The notes: a model not told the origin generated them from the sequence alone. A stretch of DNA of 64,000 bases from DASVBE01 sp963770375 (GCA_963770375.1 CAVYPM010000007.1:186001-250000), one strand, 5' to 3'; positions 35,046 to 44,338 are shown, numbered from the stretch's first letter. Program-made: numbers and translations.

Positions 35046-35701
35046 TCAGGCTGCCGTTGCGTTGCAGTGACGCTGCAAGCTTGCAGTGATACTGCAACGT
35101 CCAGGCGGGCCACGTTGCAGTGACACTGCAACAGCCGGGGCGGGCCGTTAGCCGGGGTGCTGCGGACGAGCCGGCTGTCCCGCTGGCTGCGCATCGGCTC
35201 GGGCAGGCCGAGGCCGGCGAACGACGCGGGCCAGTCCGCCGGGGTGTACCCGCTGCCCAGGTCGGCGTGATGCAGCTCGACCTCGACCAGCCGCCGGGTG
35301 AGCACCCCGGCCGCCGGGAACCGGGACGAGCCCAGCACCTGCACCTGGTACTGCCAGGCCCCGTCGGGCAGGCCGCGGGCCACCGTGCGCAGCGCCATCG
35401 CCGAGGCGGCCAGGTCGGCCATCAGCTCGGCGGCCGCCCGGCCCGCGCCCTGCGCTATCTCGTCCTCCCGGGCCTGCGCGCTGGCGTAGGCGGGCCGGTC
35501 CTGCCCGGCGCGGGCCCCGGCCAGGAGGTTGCGCATCGCGTCCGCGCCGCGGCACAGGTGGGTCAGCACGTGCCCGCGGGTCCAGCCGGGCAGCAGCGAC
35601 GGCTCGCGCAGGGCCGGGTCGGTGAGCTGCCGGGCGGTGCCGAGCAGCCGCTGGGTGGCGTCGTCGATCTGGTCACTGAGCGCACGCAGGCTGGCGTCCA
35701 C
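35042..35701 (-). CDS. Mycothiol-dependent maleylpyruvate isomerase-family protein
   Basis: 219 aa. DinB-like helical bundle: LLPGWTRGHVLTHLCRGADAM and RRLVEVELHHADLGSGYTPADWP supply the His/Glu/His metal set of the family. Known members isomerise maleylpyruvate with mycothiol; many relatives are uncharacterised thiol transferases. The usual C-terminal domain is missing, and the last 27 or so residues (LLQCHCNVARLDVAVSLQACSV...) are just translation of the palindrome array, ending 4 bp inside the convergent MreB-like gene. The natural stop has probably been lost or displaced. Confidence 0.75.
   Translation of the reverse strand: MDASLRALSDQIDDATQRLLGTARQLTDPALREPSLLPGWTRGHVLTHLCRGADAMRNLLAGARAGQDRPAYASAQAREDEIAQGAGRAAAELMADLAASAMALRTVARGLPDGAWQYQVQVLGSSRFPAAGVLTRRLVEVELHHADLGSGYTPADWPASFAGLGLPEPMRSQRDSRLVRSTPANGPPRLLQCHCNVARLDVAVSLQACSVTATQRQPD
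35062..35131. repeat. Array of three 17-bp palindromes
   Basis: TTGCAGTGACGCTGCAA (35062-35078), TTGCAGTGATACTGCAA (35081-35097) and TTGCAGTGACACTGCAA (35115-35131). The last is a perfect palindrome extendable to GTTGCAGTGACACTGCAAC. They sit at the convergent 3' ends of two genes and lie inside one reading frame. They share GTGAC(A/G)CTG with the array at 9061-9110. Confidence 0.7.
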
Positions 35702-35735
35702 CGGTCCACTGTAGGCAACCGGCCGGCCGGCGCCG

Positions 35736-36505
35736 CTACAGGCCGCTCGGGAACTTGATCGTCTCCGGGGCGACGTACGGCTTGCCGACCTCGAGCTGGA
35801 TCTGCTCGTGCGCGGTCAGGTCCACGTTGCGCGGGTCGCCCTTGTACACCTTGCCGTCGACGATCGTCACGACCGTGCCGTTGGCCGGGCCGACCGTGGA
35901 CGGGCCCAGGGGCTGGCCCCACTCGTCGAAGAACTGGCCCAGCGTGAAGGCCCGCTTGACCGGCGACTCGATGTGCACGATGCCGTCCGCGGCGTGCGTG
36001 TGCAGCCAGTAGAAGCAGGTGCCGCTGCCCACGAACGGGCCCTGCGGGGTGTTCTGCGACTGCGCCCCGGGGATGCCGATGCCCGCCGGGACCTGCTTGG
36101 CCACGCCGTCCACGAAGATCGTCAGGTGCGCGTGGATGTGGAACAGCGTCTTCTCGCCCGGCGAGCAGCTGATGCCGTCGATGGGCTGGCCGCTGGCCGT
36201 GGTGCCGGGCCCGGCCAGCGCCGCGCCGGACGGGATCGGCACGCCCTCGGGGCCCACCGGGCCGGCCGCCGGGGCCGGCTGGAGCGCGCCGAGCGCGGAC
36301 AGCGGCTCCGTGGTCGCGGTGGGCGGGCTGCTGCCGCCGGTCACGGCCAGCGTGATGCCGACCGCCGCGGCGATGACCACGACCACGCCGCCGCCGATCG
36401 CGGCCCAGAGCCGCCGCTTCCGGCGGCGGGCCTCCTCGGCTCGCTGCCTGGCGATCCGCTGCCGGGCGTTTTCCCTGTTCCTGCCGGTCTGCTGGCCTTA
36501 GACAC
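35736..36505 (-). CDS. Membrane-anchored His-motif protein (one-base frameshift)
   Basis: The intact frame (216 aa, from GTG 36386) opens in the middle of a TM helix. Upstream in the same frame lies a basic cytosolic segment, QQTGRNRENARQRIARQRAEE, with no start codon. Adding one C near 36495 joins it to GTG 36505 (MSKA), giving about 256 aa. The exterior domain has HIHAHLTIFVDG, CFYWLHTHAADGIVHIESP and LGQFFDEWGQPLG, a conserved actinobacterial pattern whose clustered His may bind metal. Function unknown. Confidence 0.72.
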
Positions 36506-36761
36506 GCCCGCACCCTATCCTTCGCGCTCGTCCCCGATAACCCCCGGGCAGGCTAGGCGGGCGAACGCGGAGCCCGCTCAGGATTTCCTCTGCATCCGCT
36601 CTGGCTGGCGGGCCTAGCTGGTGATCAGCTCGCGGTGCGCGGCCCGGGCCGCGGCCCCGGCCGTGATGCGCGCCCGGGCCTGCCCCAGTAGCATCCGGCC
36701 ATTGGCGGGTGCGGCCGGTAGCTGCGCGGGACGTGCTGCAGGTCAGGGAGCGAGGCGGGCG

Positions 36762-37460
36762 TTGATCAGGGTCGAGGGCAAGGACGTTTTCACCGAGCTG
36801 CACGAGCTCGCCGACCCGCGGCACGCGGCCCTCCTGCTGATCGACATGCAGCGCGACTTCGTCGAAGACGGCGGGGCGTTCGCCGGGATGGGCGTGGACA
36901 TCTCGATGTACCCGGCGATCCGGCCGCGGCTGGCCGGGCTGCTCGATGCGGCGAGGCGGCACGGCGTGCTGGTCGTGCACGTGCAGAACACCGCGCTGCC
37001 CGGGCGGCTGAGCGACTCCCCCGCGCAGATCCGGTTCAACCTGCGGATGCACCAGGGGGCCAGGGACGGCGGGCCGCCGCTGCGGTACACCGTACCGGGC
37101 ACGCCGGGGCACGCGTTCGTGCCCGAGCTGGCGCCCCTGCCGGACGAGCTGGTCGTGGCCAAGTACCGGTCCAGCGCGTTCTGGGGCACGAACCTGGAGC
37201 TGCTGCTGCGCAGCAACGGCATCGCGACCGTGATCGTGGGCGGCTGCACCACCGAGGGCTGTGTCGAATCGACGGCCCGGGATGCGATGTTCGCCGACCA
37301 CTATGTGATCATCGCTGAGGACTGCGTGGGCAGCGACGACCGGGCGCAGCACGACGCGTCGCTGCTGCTCATGCGGCACCGGTTCGACATGGCCACCGCC
37401 GCGGAGATCGCGGGCGTGTGGTCAGCGGTGGATCCGGGGCCCGCGCCCCCGGCACCGTAA
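36762..37460 (+). CDS. Isochorismatase-like cysteine hydrolase
   Basis: 232 aa from TTG 36762 (MIRVEGKDVFTEL), chosen for the upstream GGTCAGGGAG and because earlier residues are low complexity. Triad: Asp in LLLIDMQRDFVED, Lys in VVAKYRSSAFWGTNLE and Cys in GGCTTEGCVESTARDA, the N-carbamoylsarcosine amidase/nicotinamidase-like arrangement. Likely an amide or carbamoyl hydrolase. It starts an operon with an SDR and a GS-family ligase, suggesting catabolism of a nitrogenous compound with amide release and gamma-glutamyl trapping. Confidence 0.87.
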   Translation: MIRVEGKDVFTELHELADPRHAALLLIDMQRDFVEDGGAFAGMGVDISMYPAIRPRLAGLLDAARRHGVLVVHVQNTALPGRLSDSPAQIRFNLRMHQGARDGGPPLRYTVPGTPGHAFVPELAPLPDELVVAKYRSSAFWGTNLELLLRSNGIATVIVGGCTTEGCVESTARDAMFADHYVIIAEDCVGSDDRAQHDASLLLMRHRFDMATAAEIAGVWSAVDPGPAPPAP

Positions 37461-37478
37461 TTCATAGGAAAGAGCGGC

Positions 37479-38228
37479 ATGGGAAAGCTTGAGGGCAAGG
37501 TCGCGGTCGTCACCGGCGCCGCGTCCGGTATCGGGCATGGCATCGCGGCGGCGTTCGCGCGGGAGGGCGCGGATGTCGCGGTGGTGGACCAGGTGGGCCC
37601 GGAGCAGGCGGCCGGGGTCCTGGCCGAGATCGGGGCCGCGGGCCGCCGCGGGCTGTTCGTCCGCTGCGACGTCAGCGACGAGGCGGCGGTGCGCGCCATG
37701 GCGGAGCAGGTGCAGGCCGGCCTGGGCCCGGTGGACATCCTGGTCAACAACGCCGGGATCTTCACCCAGTCGCTGCTCGAGGACATGCCGGTCGCGGACT
37801 GGGACCGGGTGCTGAACGTCAACCTGCGCGCGGTGTTCCTGTGCACGCGGATACTCATTGGCCCGATGCTCGCGCAGGGCTGGGGCCGGATCATCAACAT
37901 CGCGTCCCAGCTCGGCCAGATCGGCGGGATCGAGGCGGTGCACTATTCGGCCAGCAAGGCCGGGGTGATCGGGCTGACCAAGGCGCTGGCCCGGGAGGTC
38001 TCGCACCGCGGCGTGCTGGTCAACGCGATCGCCCCGGGCCCCATCCAGACGCCGCTGCTGGACGGCGAGACCGAGGAGTGGCGCAGCGCCAAGCTCGCCG
38101 AGCTGCCGATGCGCCGGTTCGGCACGGTCGCCGAGGTGACCCCGACCGCTGTGCTGCTGGCGTCGTCGGACGGCGACTACTACGCCGGCCAGACGCTGGG
38201 GCCCAACGGCGGCGACGTGATGCTCTAG
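37479..38228 (+). CDS. SDR-family NAD(P)-dependent oxidoreductase
   Basis: 249 aa, 18 bp after the hydrolase gene. Classical SDR: VVTGAASGIGHG (cofactor loop), LVNNAGIF, IINIASQLGQIGG with catalytic Ser, HYSASKAG (Tyr/Lys) and the C-terminal AGQTLGPNGGDVML. The Asp after beta-2 (VVDQVGP) favours NAD(H). Probably oxidises an alcohol or amino alcohol in the same pathway as the flanking hydrolase and ligase. Confidence 0.92.
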   Translation: MGKLEGKVAVVTGAASGIGHGIAAAFAREGADVAVVDQVGPEQAAGVLAEIGAAGRRGLFVRCDVSDEAAVRAMAEQVQAGLGPVDILVNNAGIFTQSLLEDMPVADWDRVLNVNLRAVFLCTRILIGPMLAQGWGRIINIASQLGQIGGIEAVHYSASKAGVIGLTKALAREVSHRGVLVNAIAPGPIQTPLLDGETEEWRSAKLAELPMRRFGTVAEVTPTAVLLASSDGDYYAGQTLGPNGGDVML

Positions 38229-38273
38229 AGCCGTGATGCCCTAGAGCACTGAACGAACCGGGAAGGAACTGTG

Positions 38274-39635
38274 ATGGACCAGCGTGAGGTGCTGGCGGCG
38301 GCCCGCCGGGCCGGTGTCAAGCTCGTGCGCTTCGGCTACTGCGACGTCAGCGGGGTCGCCCGGGCCAAGGCGGTGCACGTTTCCCAGCTCGCCCACAAGC
38401 TGACCGAGGGCGTCGGGCTGACCCGGGCGCAGATGTCGATCAGCCTGCTGGAGCAGGTCGTGCATATCGACGGGATGGAGCCGGTCGGCGAGATCCGGCT
38501 GGTGCCTGATCCGGCCACGTTCAGCGTGCTGCCCTGGTCGCCGGGCAGCGCCAGCGTGCTGTGCGACCAGCTGGGCCACGACCGGCGCAACTGGGGGGCC
38601 TGCCCGCGGTCCTACCTGAAGGACATGATCGCCCGCGCCGCGGCCGCGGGCATCACCGTGCAGGCGTCGTTCGAGAACGAGTACTACCTGGCCCGGGCTA
38701 CCGAGGACGGCGGCTTCGAGCCGTTCGACGCACCCGGGCACGCGCCGGTGTACAGCTCGATCGGGCACGACCTGGCCGACCAGCTGACGATCGACACGGT
38801 CGACGCGCTGGAGGCGCAGGGCATCACGGTCGAGCAGGCGATCAACGAGTACGGCCCCGGCCAGCGGGAGATCGCGGTCCGGTACACCGACGCGCTGGGC
38901 GCCGCGGACCAGCAGATGAAGTTCCGGGACACGGTCCGCGGGGTGGCCCTGCAGCACGGCCTCTACGCCTCGTTCGCGCCCAAGCCGTACCCGGACGCGA
39001 TCGGCAGCGGCGCGCACGTGCACTTCAGCCTGTGGGACACCGACGGGCAGCGGAACCTGCTGTACGACCCGGAGGCGGACCGGGGCATGTCCCTCCTCGG
39101 CCGGCAGTTCATCGCCGGGGTGGCCGAGCACCTGCCCGCGCTGGTCGCGCTGACCGCGCCGAGCTGGAACTCCTACCGGCGGCTGCAGCCGAGCGCCTGG
39201 GCGTCGGCCACCACGGCCTGGGGGTTCGACAACAAGGAAGCCGCGCTGCGGGTGGCCTCGCCGTTCTACCGGCGCGAGGAGCAGAGCTACAACATCGAGT
39301 TCAAGTCCTGCGACGCGAGCGCGAACCCGTACCTGGCGCTGGGTGCGCTGATCGCGGCCGGGGTGGACGGGGTGGCCAGGGAGCTCGACCCGGGCGCGCC
39401 GGCCGAGCACGACCCGGCCCGGATGTCTGCCGAGGAGCTCGAGCGCAGCAAGGTGCGGCCGCTGCCGTCCAGCATGGGCGCCGCGCTGGACGAGCTGGAG
39501 AAGGACGAGCTGCTGCTGGGCAGCCTGGGTGACCTGCTGGGCCGCTGCTACCTGGCGGTGCGGCGGTCGGAGGCGGAGACGTTTGCCGTCGAGGACACCG
39601 GCTTCGAGCTGCGGCAGCACTTCTACAAGTTCTGA
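38274..39635 (+). CDS. Glutamine synthetase-family ligase
   Basis: 453 aa from ATG 38274, with GGAAGGA upstream (GTG 38271 possible). GS motifs: VRFGYCDVSGVARAKAV, ASFENEYYLA (metal Glu), EYGPGQREIAVRY, GSGAHVHFSLWD, GFDNKEAALRV and SANPYLALGALIAAG. The region equivalent to the adenylylation loop has no Tyr (HDPARMSAEELE), so GlnE-type control is unlikely. It is distinct from true glutamine synthetase and closer to gamma-glutamyl-amine/polyamine ligases. Third gene of the isochorismatase-SDR-ligase set. Confidence 0.9.
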   Translation: MDQREVLAAARRAGVKLVRFGYCDVSGVARAKAVHVSQLAHKLTEGVGLTRAQMSISLLEQVVHIDGMEPVGEIRLVPDPATFSVLPWSPGSASVLCDQLGHDRRNWGACPRSYLKDMIARAAAAGITVQASFENEYYLARATEDGGFEPFDAPGHAPVYSSIGHDLADQLTIDTVDALEAQGITVEQAINEYGPGQREIAVRYTDALGAADQQMKFRDTVRGVALQHGLYASFAPKPYPDAIGSGAHVHFSLWDTDGQRNLLYDPEADRGMSLLGRQFIAGVAEHLPALVALTAPSWNSYRRLQPSAWASATTAWGFDNKEAALRVASPFYRREEQSYNIEFKSCDASANPYLALGALIAAGVDGVARELDPGAPAEHDPARMSAEELERSKVRPLPSSMGAALDELEKDELLLGSLGDLLGRCYLAVRRSEAETFAVEDTGFELRQHFYKF

Positions 39636-39649
39636 CACAGCCAGCGCAG

Positions 39650-39689
39650 TGGTTCGTGGCACGAGCTAGTTGGTTGGTGCCACGAACCA
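39650..39689. terminator. 13-bp stem-loop between convergent genes
   Basis: TGGTTCGTGGCAC (39650-39662) and GTGCCACGAACCA (39677-39689) are perfect complements around a 14-base loop. Position between the convergent ligase and nitronate monooxygenase genes suggests a bidirectional terminator. No T tract. Confidence 0.6.
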
Positions 39690-39782
39690 TGCAGCTGGTG
39701 TCAGTCCAGCTGGTTGGTGCCAGGCCATCCGGCTGCGGGCGGCCGGCCAGGCCGACCGTGCTGGCCAGGCCAGAGCGGCGGG

Positions 39783-40931
39783 CTAGCCGGGCTGGGTCAG
39801 CCGGGCCAGGTCGGCGATGCGCCGCTCGCAGTCGGCGGCCAGCTGGCGGGTGATCTCGGCGGCCGGGCGGAGCTCGCGGAACGAGCCGACGACCTGGCCG
39901 ACGAAGAACGACTGCAGCGCCAGCGCGCCCTCGTGCCCGGCGTCGGCGGCCGCGTCGATGCGCGACCACGCGTCGCTGACCAGCATCGGCTGCAGGGGCA
40001 GCGGCAGCGGGTCCGGGCTGCCGGCCCGCTCCCACTCGTCGAACCAGGCGCTGCGCAGCTGGCGGGCGGGCTTGCCGGTGCGGGCCCGCGAGCGGACCGT
40101 GTCGGCGCTGGTCGCGGCCAGGAACTTGGCCTTGATGGCCTGGTTGGCGACGTCCTCGTGGCTGGACAGCCAGACCGAGCCGCACCACACCCCGGCCGCA
40201 CCGAGGGCCAGCGCGGCGGCCATCTGCGCGCCGGACGCGATGCCGCCCGCGGCCAGCACCGGCCGGCCGCCGGCCAGGGCCACGACCTCCGGGGTCAGCA
40301 CCATGGTGGCGATCGTCCCGGTGTGGCCGCCCGCCTCGGTCCCCTGCGCGATCAGCAGGTCCACCCCGGCGGCCAGCTGGCGCTCGGCGTGCTTGGGCGC
40401 GCCCACCAGCGCGGCGACCACGACCCCGGCGGCGTGGCCGCGTTCGACCAGGTCCGGCGGCGGGGTGCCGAGGGCGCTGGCGATCAGCGCGATCCGGTGG
40501 CTGAACGCGGCGTCGAGCAGCGACTCCGCGCCGGCCGGGCTGACGCTGGCCCAGAACTCCCCGGCCCGGTCCCCGGAGGCCGGCCGGGCGGGCGGGTCCG
40601 GCCGGGCCGGCACGCCGTACCTCTCGAGCAGGCCGCGGACGAAGGCCAGGTGCTCGTCCGGGATCTGCGCGCGCAGGCTGGCCACCAGGTTGCCGGGGTC
40701 GCCGGCCGCGAACTTCTCCGGGATGAGCAGGTCCACGCCGTACGGGCGGCCGCCGGTCTGCTCCTCGATCCAGGTCAGCTGGGCGTCGAGCTCGTCCGGC
40801 CGGTAGCCGGACGCGGCCAGCACACCCAGCCCGCCGGCGTTGCAGACGGCGGCGACGACGGCCGGCGACCGGTTGAAGCCGGCGATCGGCAGGTCGGCGC
40901 CGACCAGGTTGGTGAACGCGGTACGCAGCAT
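39783..40931 (-). CDS. Nitronate monooxygenase / 2-nitropropane dioxygenase family
   Basis: 382 aa from ATG 40931, 8 bases after GGAAGG. FMN-dependent TIM barrel: AGFNRSPAVVAAVCNAGGLGVL, VDLLIAQGTEAGGHTG (phosphate/flavin), VLAAGGIASGAQMAAALALGAAGVWCGSVWL. The family oxidises alkyl nitronates; some members are enoyl reductases or act on other ketone-like substrates. Divergent from the esterase/Baeyer-Villiger operon and sharing its control region. Confidence 0.88.
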   Translation of the reverse strand: MLRTAFTNLVGADLPIAGFNRSPAVVAAVCNAGGLGVLAASGYRPDELDAQLTWIEEQTGGRPYGVDLLIPEKFAAGDPGNLVASLRAQIPDEHLAFVRGLLERYGVPARPDPPARPASGDRAGEFWASVSPAGAESLLDAAFSHRIALIASALGTPPPDLVERGHAAGVVVAALVGAPKHAERQLAAGVDLLIAQGTEAGGHTGTIATMVLTPEVVALAGGRPVLAAGGIASGAQMAAALALGAAGVWCGSVWLSSHEDVANQAIKAKFLAATSADTVRSRARTGKPARQLRSAWFDEWERAGSPDPLPLPLQPMLVSDAWSRIDAAADAGHEGALALQSFFVGQVVGSFRELRPAAEITRQLAADCERRIADLARLTQPG

Positions 40932-40967
40932 CGGCACGACCTTCCGCCAGGGCCCGATTTCGCACTA

Positions 40968-40996
40968 TTGCAGACGATAATCGTCCGTAGTAGCGT
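40968..40996 (+). promoter_or_regulatory. Promoter with TetR-like operator in the spacer
   Basis: TTGCAG (40968-40973), 17 bp, TAGCGT (40991-40996). The spacer contains the 13-bp palindrome GACGATAATCGTC (40973-40985). The position would let a bound repressor block the esterase/monooxygenase operon; the TetR gene at 43631-44314 is the obvious candidate. Confidence 0.6.
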
Positions 40997-41062
40997 CCGG
41001 AAGGCGGCAGCTTTCCCGGCTGCGGGCGGTGCGGCCCTGGCCGCGACGAGCGGAGGCGACCG

Positions 41063-41989
41063 ATGGCGATCGACGAGGCAACCGCAGGATTCCTGGGCCA
41101 GCTGGCGGAGACCGGGATGAAGCCGCTGCACGAGATGACCCCGGACGAGGCCCGCGCGGTGGGCGCGCTGCTGCGGGACCTGTACGGGCCTGGCCCTGAT
41201 GTGGCCAGCTCCACCGACCACACGCTGACCGGCGCGGACGGCGGCGAGTTCGACGTCCGGGTGCTGGTGCCGGAGGGCCCGGTGGGGTCGCTGGTGGTGT
41301 ACTACCACGGCGGCGGCTGGGTGATCGGCAACATCGACGAGTACGACAACCTCGGCCGGCGGCTGGCGAACCGGCTCGGCGCCGCGGTCGTGCTGGTCAA
41401 CTACCGTAAGGCGCCCGAGCACCGCTACCCGGTCGCGGCGCAGGACTCGTGGGCCGCGCTGCAGTGGGCGGCCGCGCACATGGGCGAGATCGCGGGCGGC
41501 GAGGTGCCGCTGATCGTGATGGGCGACAGCGCGGGCGGCAACCTGTCCGCCGTCATGGCCCAGCGGGCCCACCGGGAGGGCGGCCCGCAGCTGGCCCGCC
41601 AGGTGCTCATCTACCCGGTCACCGACGCCGACCTGGACAACGACACCTACACCGACCCGGAGAACCAGCTTCTGCTGACCCGCGAGTCGATGGTCTGGTT
41701 CTGGGACCACTACGCGCCCGACCCGGCCAGCCGCCGCAACCCGGACGCCTCGCCGCTGCAGGCCGCCGACGCCGACCTGGCCGGTCTCGCGCCGGCCGTG
41801 GTGCTCACCGCCGAGCACGACGTGCTCCGGGCCGAGGGCGAGGCCTACGCGGACCGGCTGCGCGCCGCGGGCGTGCCCACGCAGGCGCGCCGGTTCCCCG
41901 GGCAGATGCACGGCTTCTTCAGCATGGTGGGCGTGCTGCCGGGCTCCGCGGCGGGCCTGGACTACGTCGCCGAGCAGCTAGGCGGCTGA
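41063..41989 (+). CDS. Hormone-sensitive-lipase-family esterase
   Basis: 308 aa. HSL signature YYHGGGWVIGN (oxyanion), nucleophile MGDSAGGNLS, Asp in LTAEHDVLRAEG and His in GQMHGFFSM. Cytosolic carboxylesterase. Followed 17 bp later by a Baeyer-Villiger monooxygenase: together these turn a ketone to an ester and then to acid plus alcohol. Confidence 0.93.
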   Translation: MAIDEATAGFLGQLAETGMKPLHEMTPDEARAVGALLRDLYGPGPDVASSTDHTLTGADGGEFDVRVLVPEGPVGSLVVYYHGGGWVIGNIDEYDNLGRRLANRLGAAVVLVNYRKAPEHRYPVAAQDSWAALQWAAAHMGEIAGGEVPLIVMGDSAGGNLSAVMAQRAHREGGPQLARQVLIYPVTDADLDNDTYTDPENQLLLTRESMVWFWDHYAPDPASRRNPDASPLQAADADLAGLAPAVVLTAEHDVLRAEGEAYADRLRAAGVPTQARRFPGQMHGFFSMVGVLPGSAAGLDYVAEQLGG

Positions 41990-42006
41990 AACCGCGGGAG
42001 GTTGCG

Positions 42007-43634
42007 ATGCCAGAGCCCCGGACGTACGACGCGATCATCGTCGGGGCCGGCATCGCCGGCCTGTACCAGCTGTACCGGCTGCGCGAGGCCGGCGTGGCGG
42101 CCCGGGTGATCGAGGCCGCCGACGGCGTCGGCGGGACCTGGTTCTGGAACCGCTATCCCGGGGCCCGCTGCGACGTGCAGAGCCTGTCCTACTCCTACTC
42201 GTTCTCCCCCGAGCTGGAGCAGGAGTGGGAGTGGACCGAGAAGTACCCCACCCAGCCGGAGATCCTGCGCTACGTCAACCACGTGGCCGACCGGTTCGAC
42301 CTGCGCCGGGATATCACGTTCGGCACCCGGGTGACCCGCGCGGACTGGGATGACGCCAGCGCAAGCTGGACGGTGCACACCGATCCGGGCGAGCCGGCCC
42401 GCGCCCAGTTCCTGATCATGGCCACCGGGTGCCTGTCCGCGGCCAAGCTGCCGGAGATCGCGGGGCCTGGAGCGGTACCGCGGCCGGACCCACCACACCG
42501 CCCGGTGGGGCAAGGACGAGGTCCGCTTCGACGGGATGCGGGTGGGCGTGATCGGCACCGGCTCGTCCGGCATCCAGTCCATCCCGATCATCGCCCGCCA
42601 GGCCGCCGACCTGACCGTGTTCCAGCGGACCCCGAACTTCTCCATGCCGGCCGGGAACCGGCCGCTGGCCGGCTCCGAGATCACCGAGATGAAGGCGGGC
42701 TACCGGGACTGGCGGGAGCGGCAGCGGACCTCCGGGTTCGGCGTGCCGGTCGAGCCCGCCACCCAGTCCGCGCTGGAGGTGACCGAGGAGCAGCGCCAGG
42801 CCGCCTACCAGAGCGGCTGGGACCAGGGCGACCTGGTCTCGCTGATCGGCTCGTTCACCGACACGCTGACCGACATCCGGGCCAACGAGCACGCCGCGGA
42901 ATTCATCCGCGCCCAGATCCGCCGGATCGTGTCCGACCCGGTGACCGCGGAGAAGCTGTCCCCGCGCACGTTCCCGGTCGGCACCAAGCGGCCCTGCCTG
43001 GACACCGGCTACTACGCGACGTTCAACTCCCCGCACGTGCACCTGGTCGACCTGCGGGAGACCCCGCTGGTGGAGTTCACCGAGGCAGGCCTGCGGACCA
43101 GCGAGCGGGAGTACGAGTTCGACGCGATCGTGTTCGCCACCGGGTTCGACGCGATGACCGGCGCGCTGACCGCGATCGACATCCGCGGCCGTGACGGCGT
43201 CTCGCTCGCCGCCACGTGGGCCGGCGGGCCCGCGCACCTACCTGGGCCTGGCCGTGGCCGGGTTCCCCAACCTGTTCACCGTCACCGGGCCGCTGAGCCC
43301 GTCGGTGCTCAGCAACATGGTGGTGTCGATCGAGCAGCACGTGGACTGGATCACCGACTGCGTGCTGCACCTGCGCGCGGCGGGGCACACCGCGATCGAG
43401 GCCACCGCCGCGGCGCAGGACGGCTGGGTGCAGCACGTCGCCGAGGTCGGCGCGCACACGCTGTTCCCCACCGCCGAGTCCTGGTACATGGGCTCGAACG
43501 TGCCCGGCAAGCCCCGGGTGTTCTACGCCTACATCGGCGGCGTCGGCCTGTACCGGCAGACCTGCGACCAGATCGCGGCCCGCGGGTACGAGGGGTTCAC
43601 GCTGACCGGCGCGGCCGAGCCCGCGGCGGTCTAG
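42007..43634 (+). pseudogene. Baeyer-Villiger monooxygenase, two +1 frameshifts
   Basis: FAD/NADPH enzyme of about 541 aa if two extra bases are removed. Frame 1: IIVGAGIAGLYQLYRLRE (FAD Rossmann) and GVGGTWFWNRYPGARCDV. An extra G in the GGGG run at 42462-42465 shifts into LERYRGRTHHTARW, a BVMO fingerprint with Tyr for the usual Phe, then VGVIGTGSSGIQ (NADPH) and FATGFDAMTGAL. An extra C in the CCC at 43229-43231 shifts into PRTYLGLAVAGFPNLF and the C-terminus. Both shifts are homopolymer expansions, suggesting sequence error in an otherwise intact gene. Stop overlaps the convergent TetR gene. Confidence 0.85.
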
Positions 43635-44314
43635 GCCGGATCAGCCTGAGCCGGGCCGGCCTGGGCCGCGCGCAGCACGCTGTCCACCAGGTCACGGACG
43701 AACTTGCGGCCCGCCGGGGTCTGGTAAAGCTGGCCGGCCTGCTCCGGGGACGACAGAAGGTGGTGCAGGAGGCCGCCGAACAGCGAGTCCAGCAGCACCG
43801 CGGCGGATGTGCGGGCGGGCAGCTGGCCGCGCCGCTTGCCGCGGCGGACGACCTCGTGCGCGGCCGCGACGACGTTCTCGGAAGCGGCCGCCGCGATCGC
43901 GCGGAAGTCGTCGTTGAGCCTGCTCTCGGTCATCACCCGCATCCGGAACCGGCCCCGCGGCCCGTCGAGCTCGTCTGCGTACGCGATGGCCAGCGCGGTC
44001 AGGTCGGCGCGCACGTCGCCGGTGTCCGGCGCCGCGAAAGCCGCGTTCAGCGACCCGAGCACGTCCCTGATCAGCTCTTCCTTGTCCCGGTAGCGCAGGT
44101 ACAGGGTGCTCTTGCCGACGCCGGCCTCCTTGGCCACGGCCTCGAACGAGAACGACCGCCAGCCGCCGGTGGTAAACGCCTCGATGGCCGCGGCCGTGAT
44201 CCGGTCCCCGGCGCCGGCGTCCCGCGGACGGCCCCGGCGGGGCGGGTCGGCACCGTGCTGGCCGGCACCGGGCGGTGACGGGTCCGCCCCGTCCCGCCGC
44301 GCGGTCACCGCCAT
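43631..44314 (-). CDS. TetR-family regulator
   Basis: 227 aa. HTH: RITAAAIEAFTTGGWRSFSFEAVAKEAGVGKSTLYLRYRDKEELI; the N-terminal 35 residues are disordered (Pro/Arg). The C-terminal ligand domain is of the TetR_C type (LLDSLFGGLLHHLLSS). It lies 3' to and convergent with the monooxygenase gene, overlapping stops by 3-4 bp, and probably controls that operon through the palindrome at 40973-40985. Confidence 0.9.
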   Translation of the reverse strand: MAVTARRDGADPSPPGAGQHGADPPRRGRPRDAGAGDRITAAAIEAFTTGGWRSFSFEAVAKEAGVGKSTLYLRYRDKEELIRDVLGSLNAAFAAPDTGDVRADLTALAIAYADELDGPRGRFRMRVMTESRLNDDFRAIAAAASENVVAAAHEVVRRGKRRGQLPARTSAAVLLDSLFGGLLHHLLSSPEQAGQLYQTPAGRKFVRDLVDSVLRAAQAGPAQADPA

Positions 44315-44338
44315 CGCACCATCGTCGCACGGAAAATG

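Noticed and set aside
35062..35131. CRISPR array or insertion-sequence ends
   Set aside because: Palindromic 17-mers with 2- and 17-bp gaps, no unique spacers, no cas or transposase genes.
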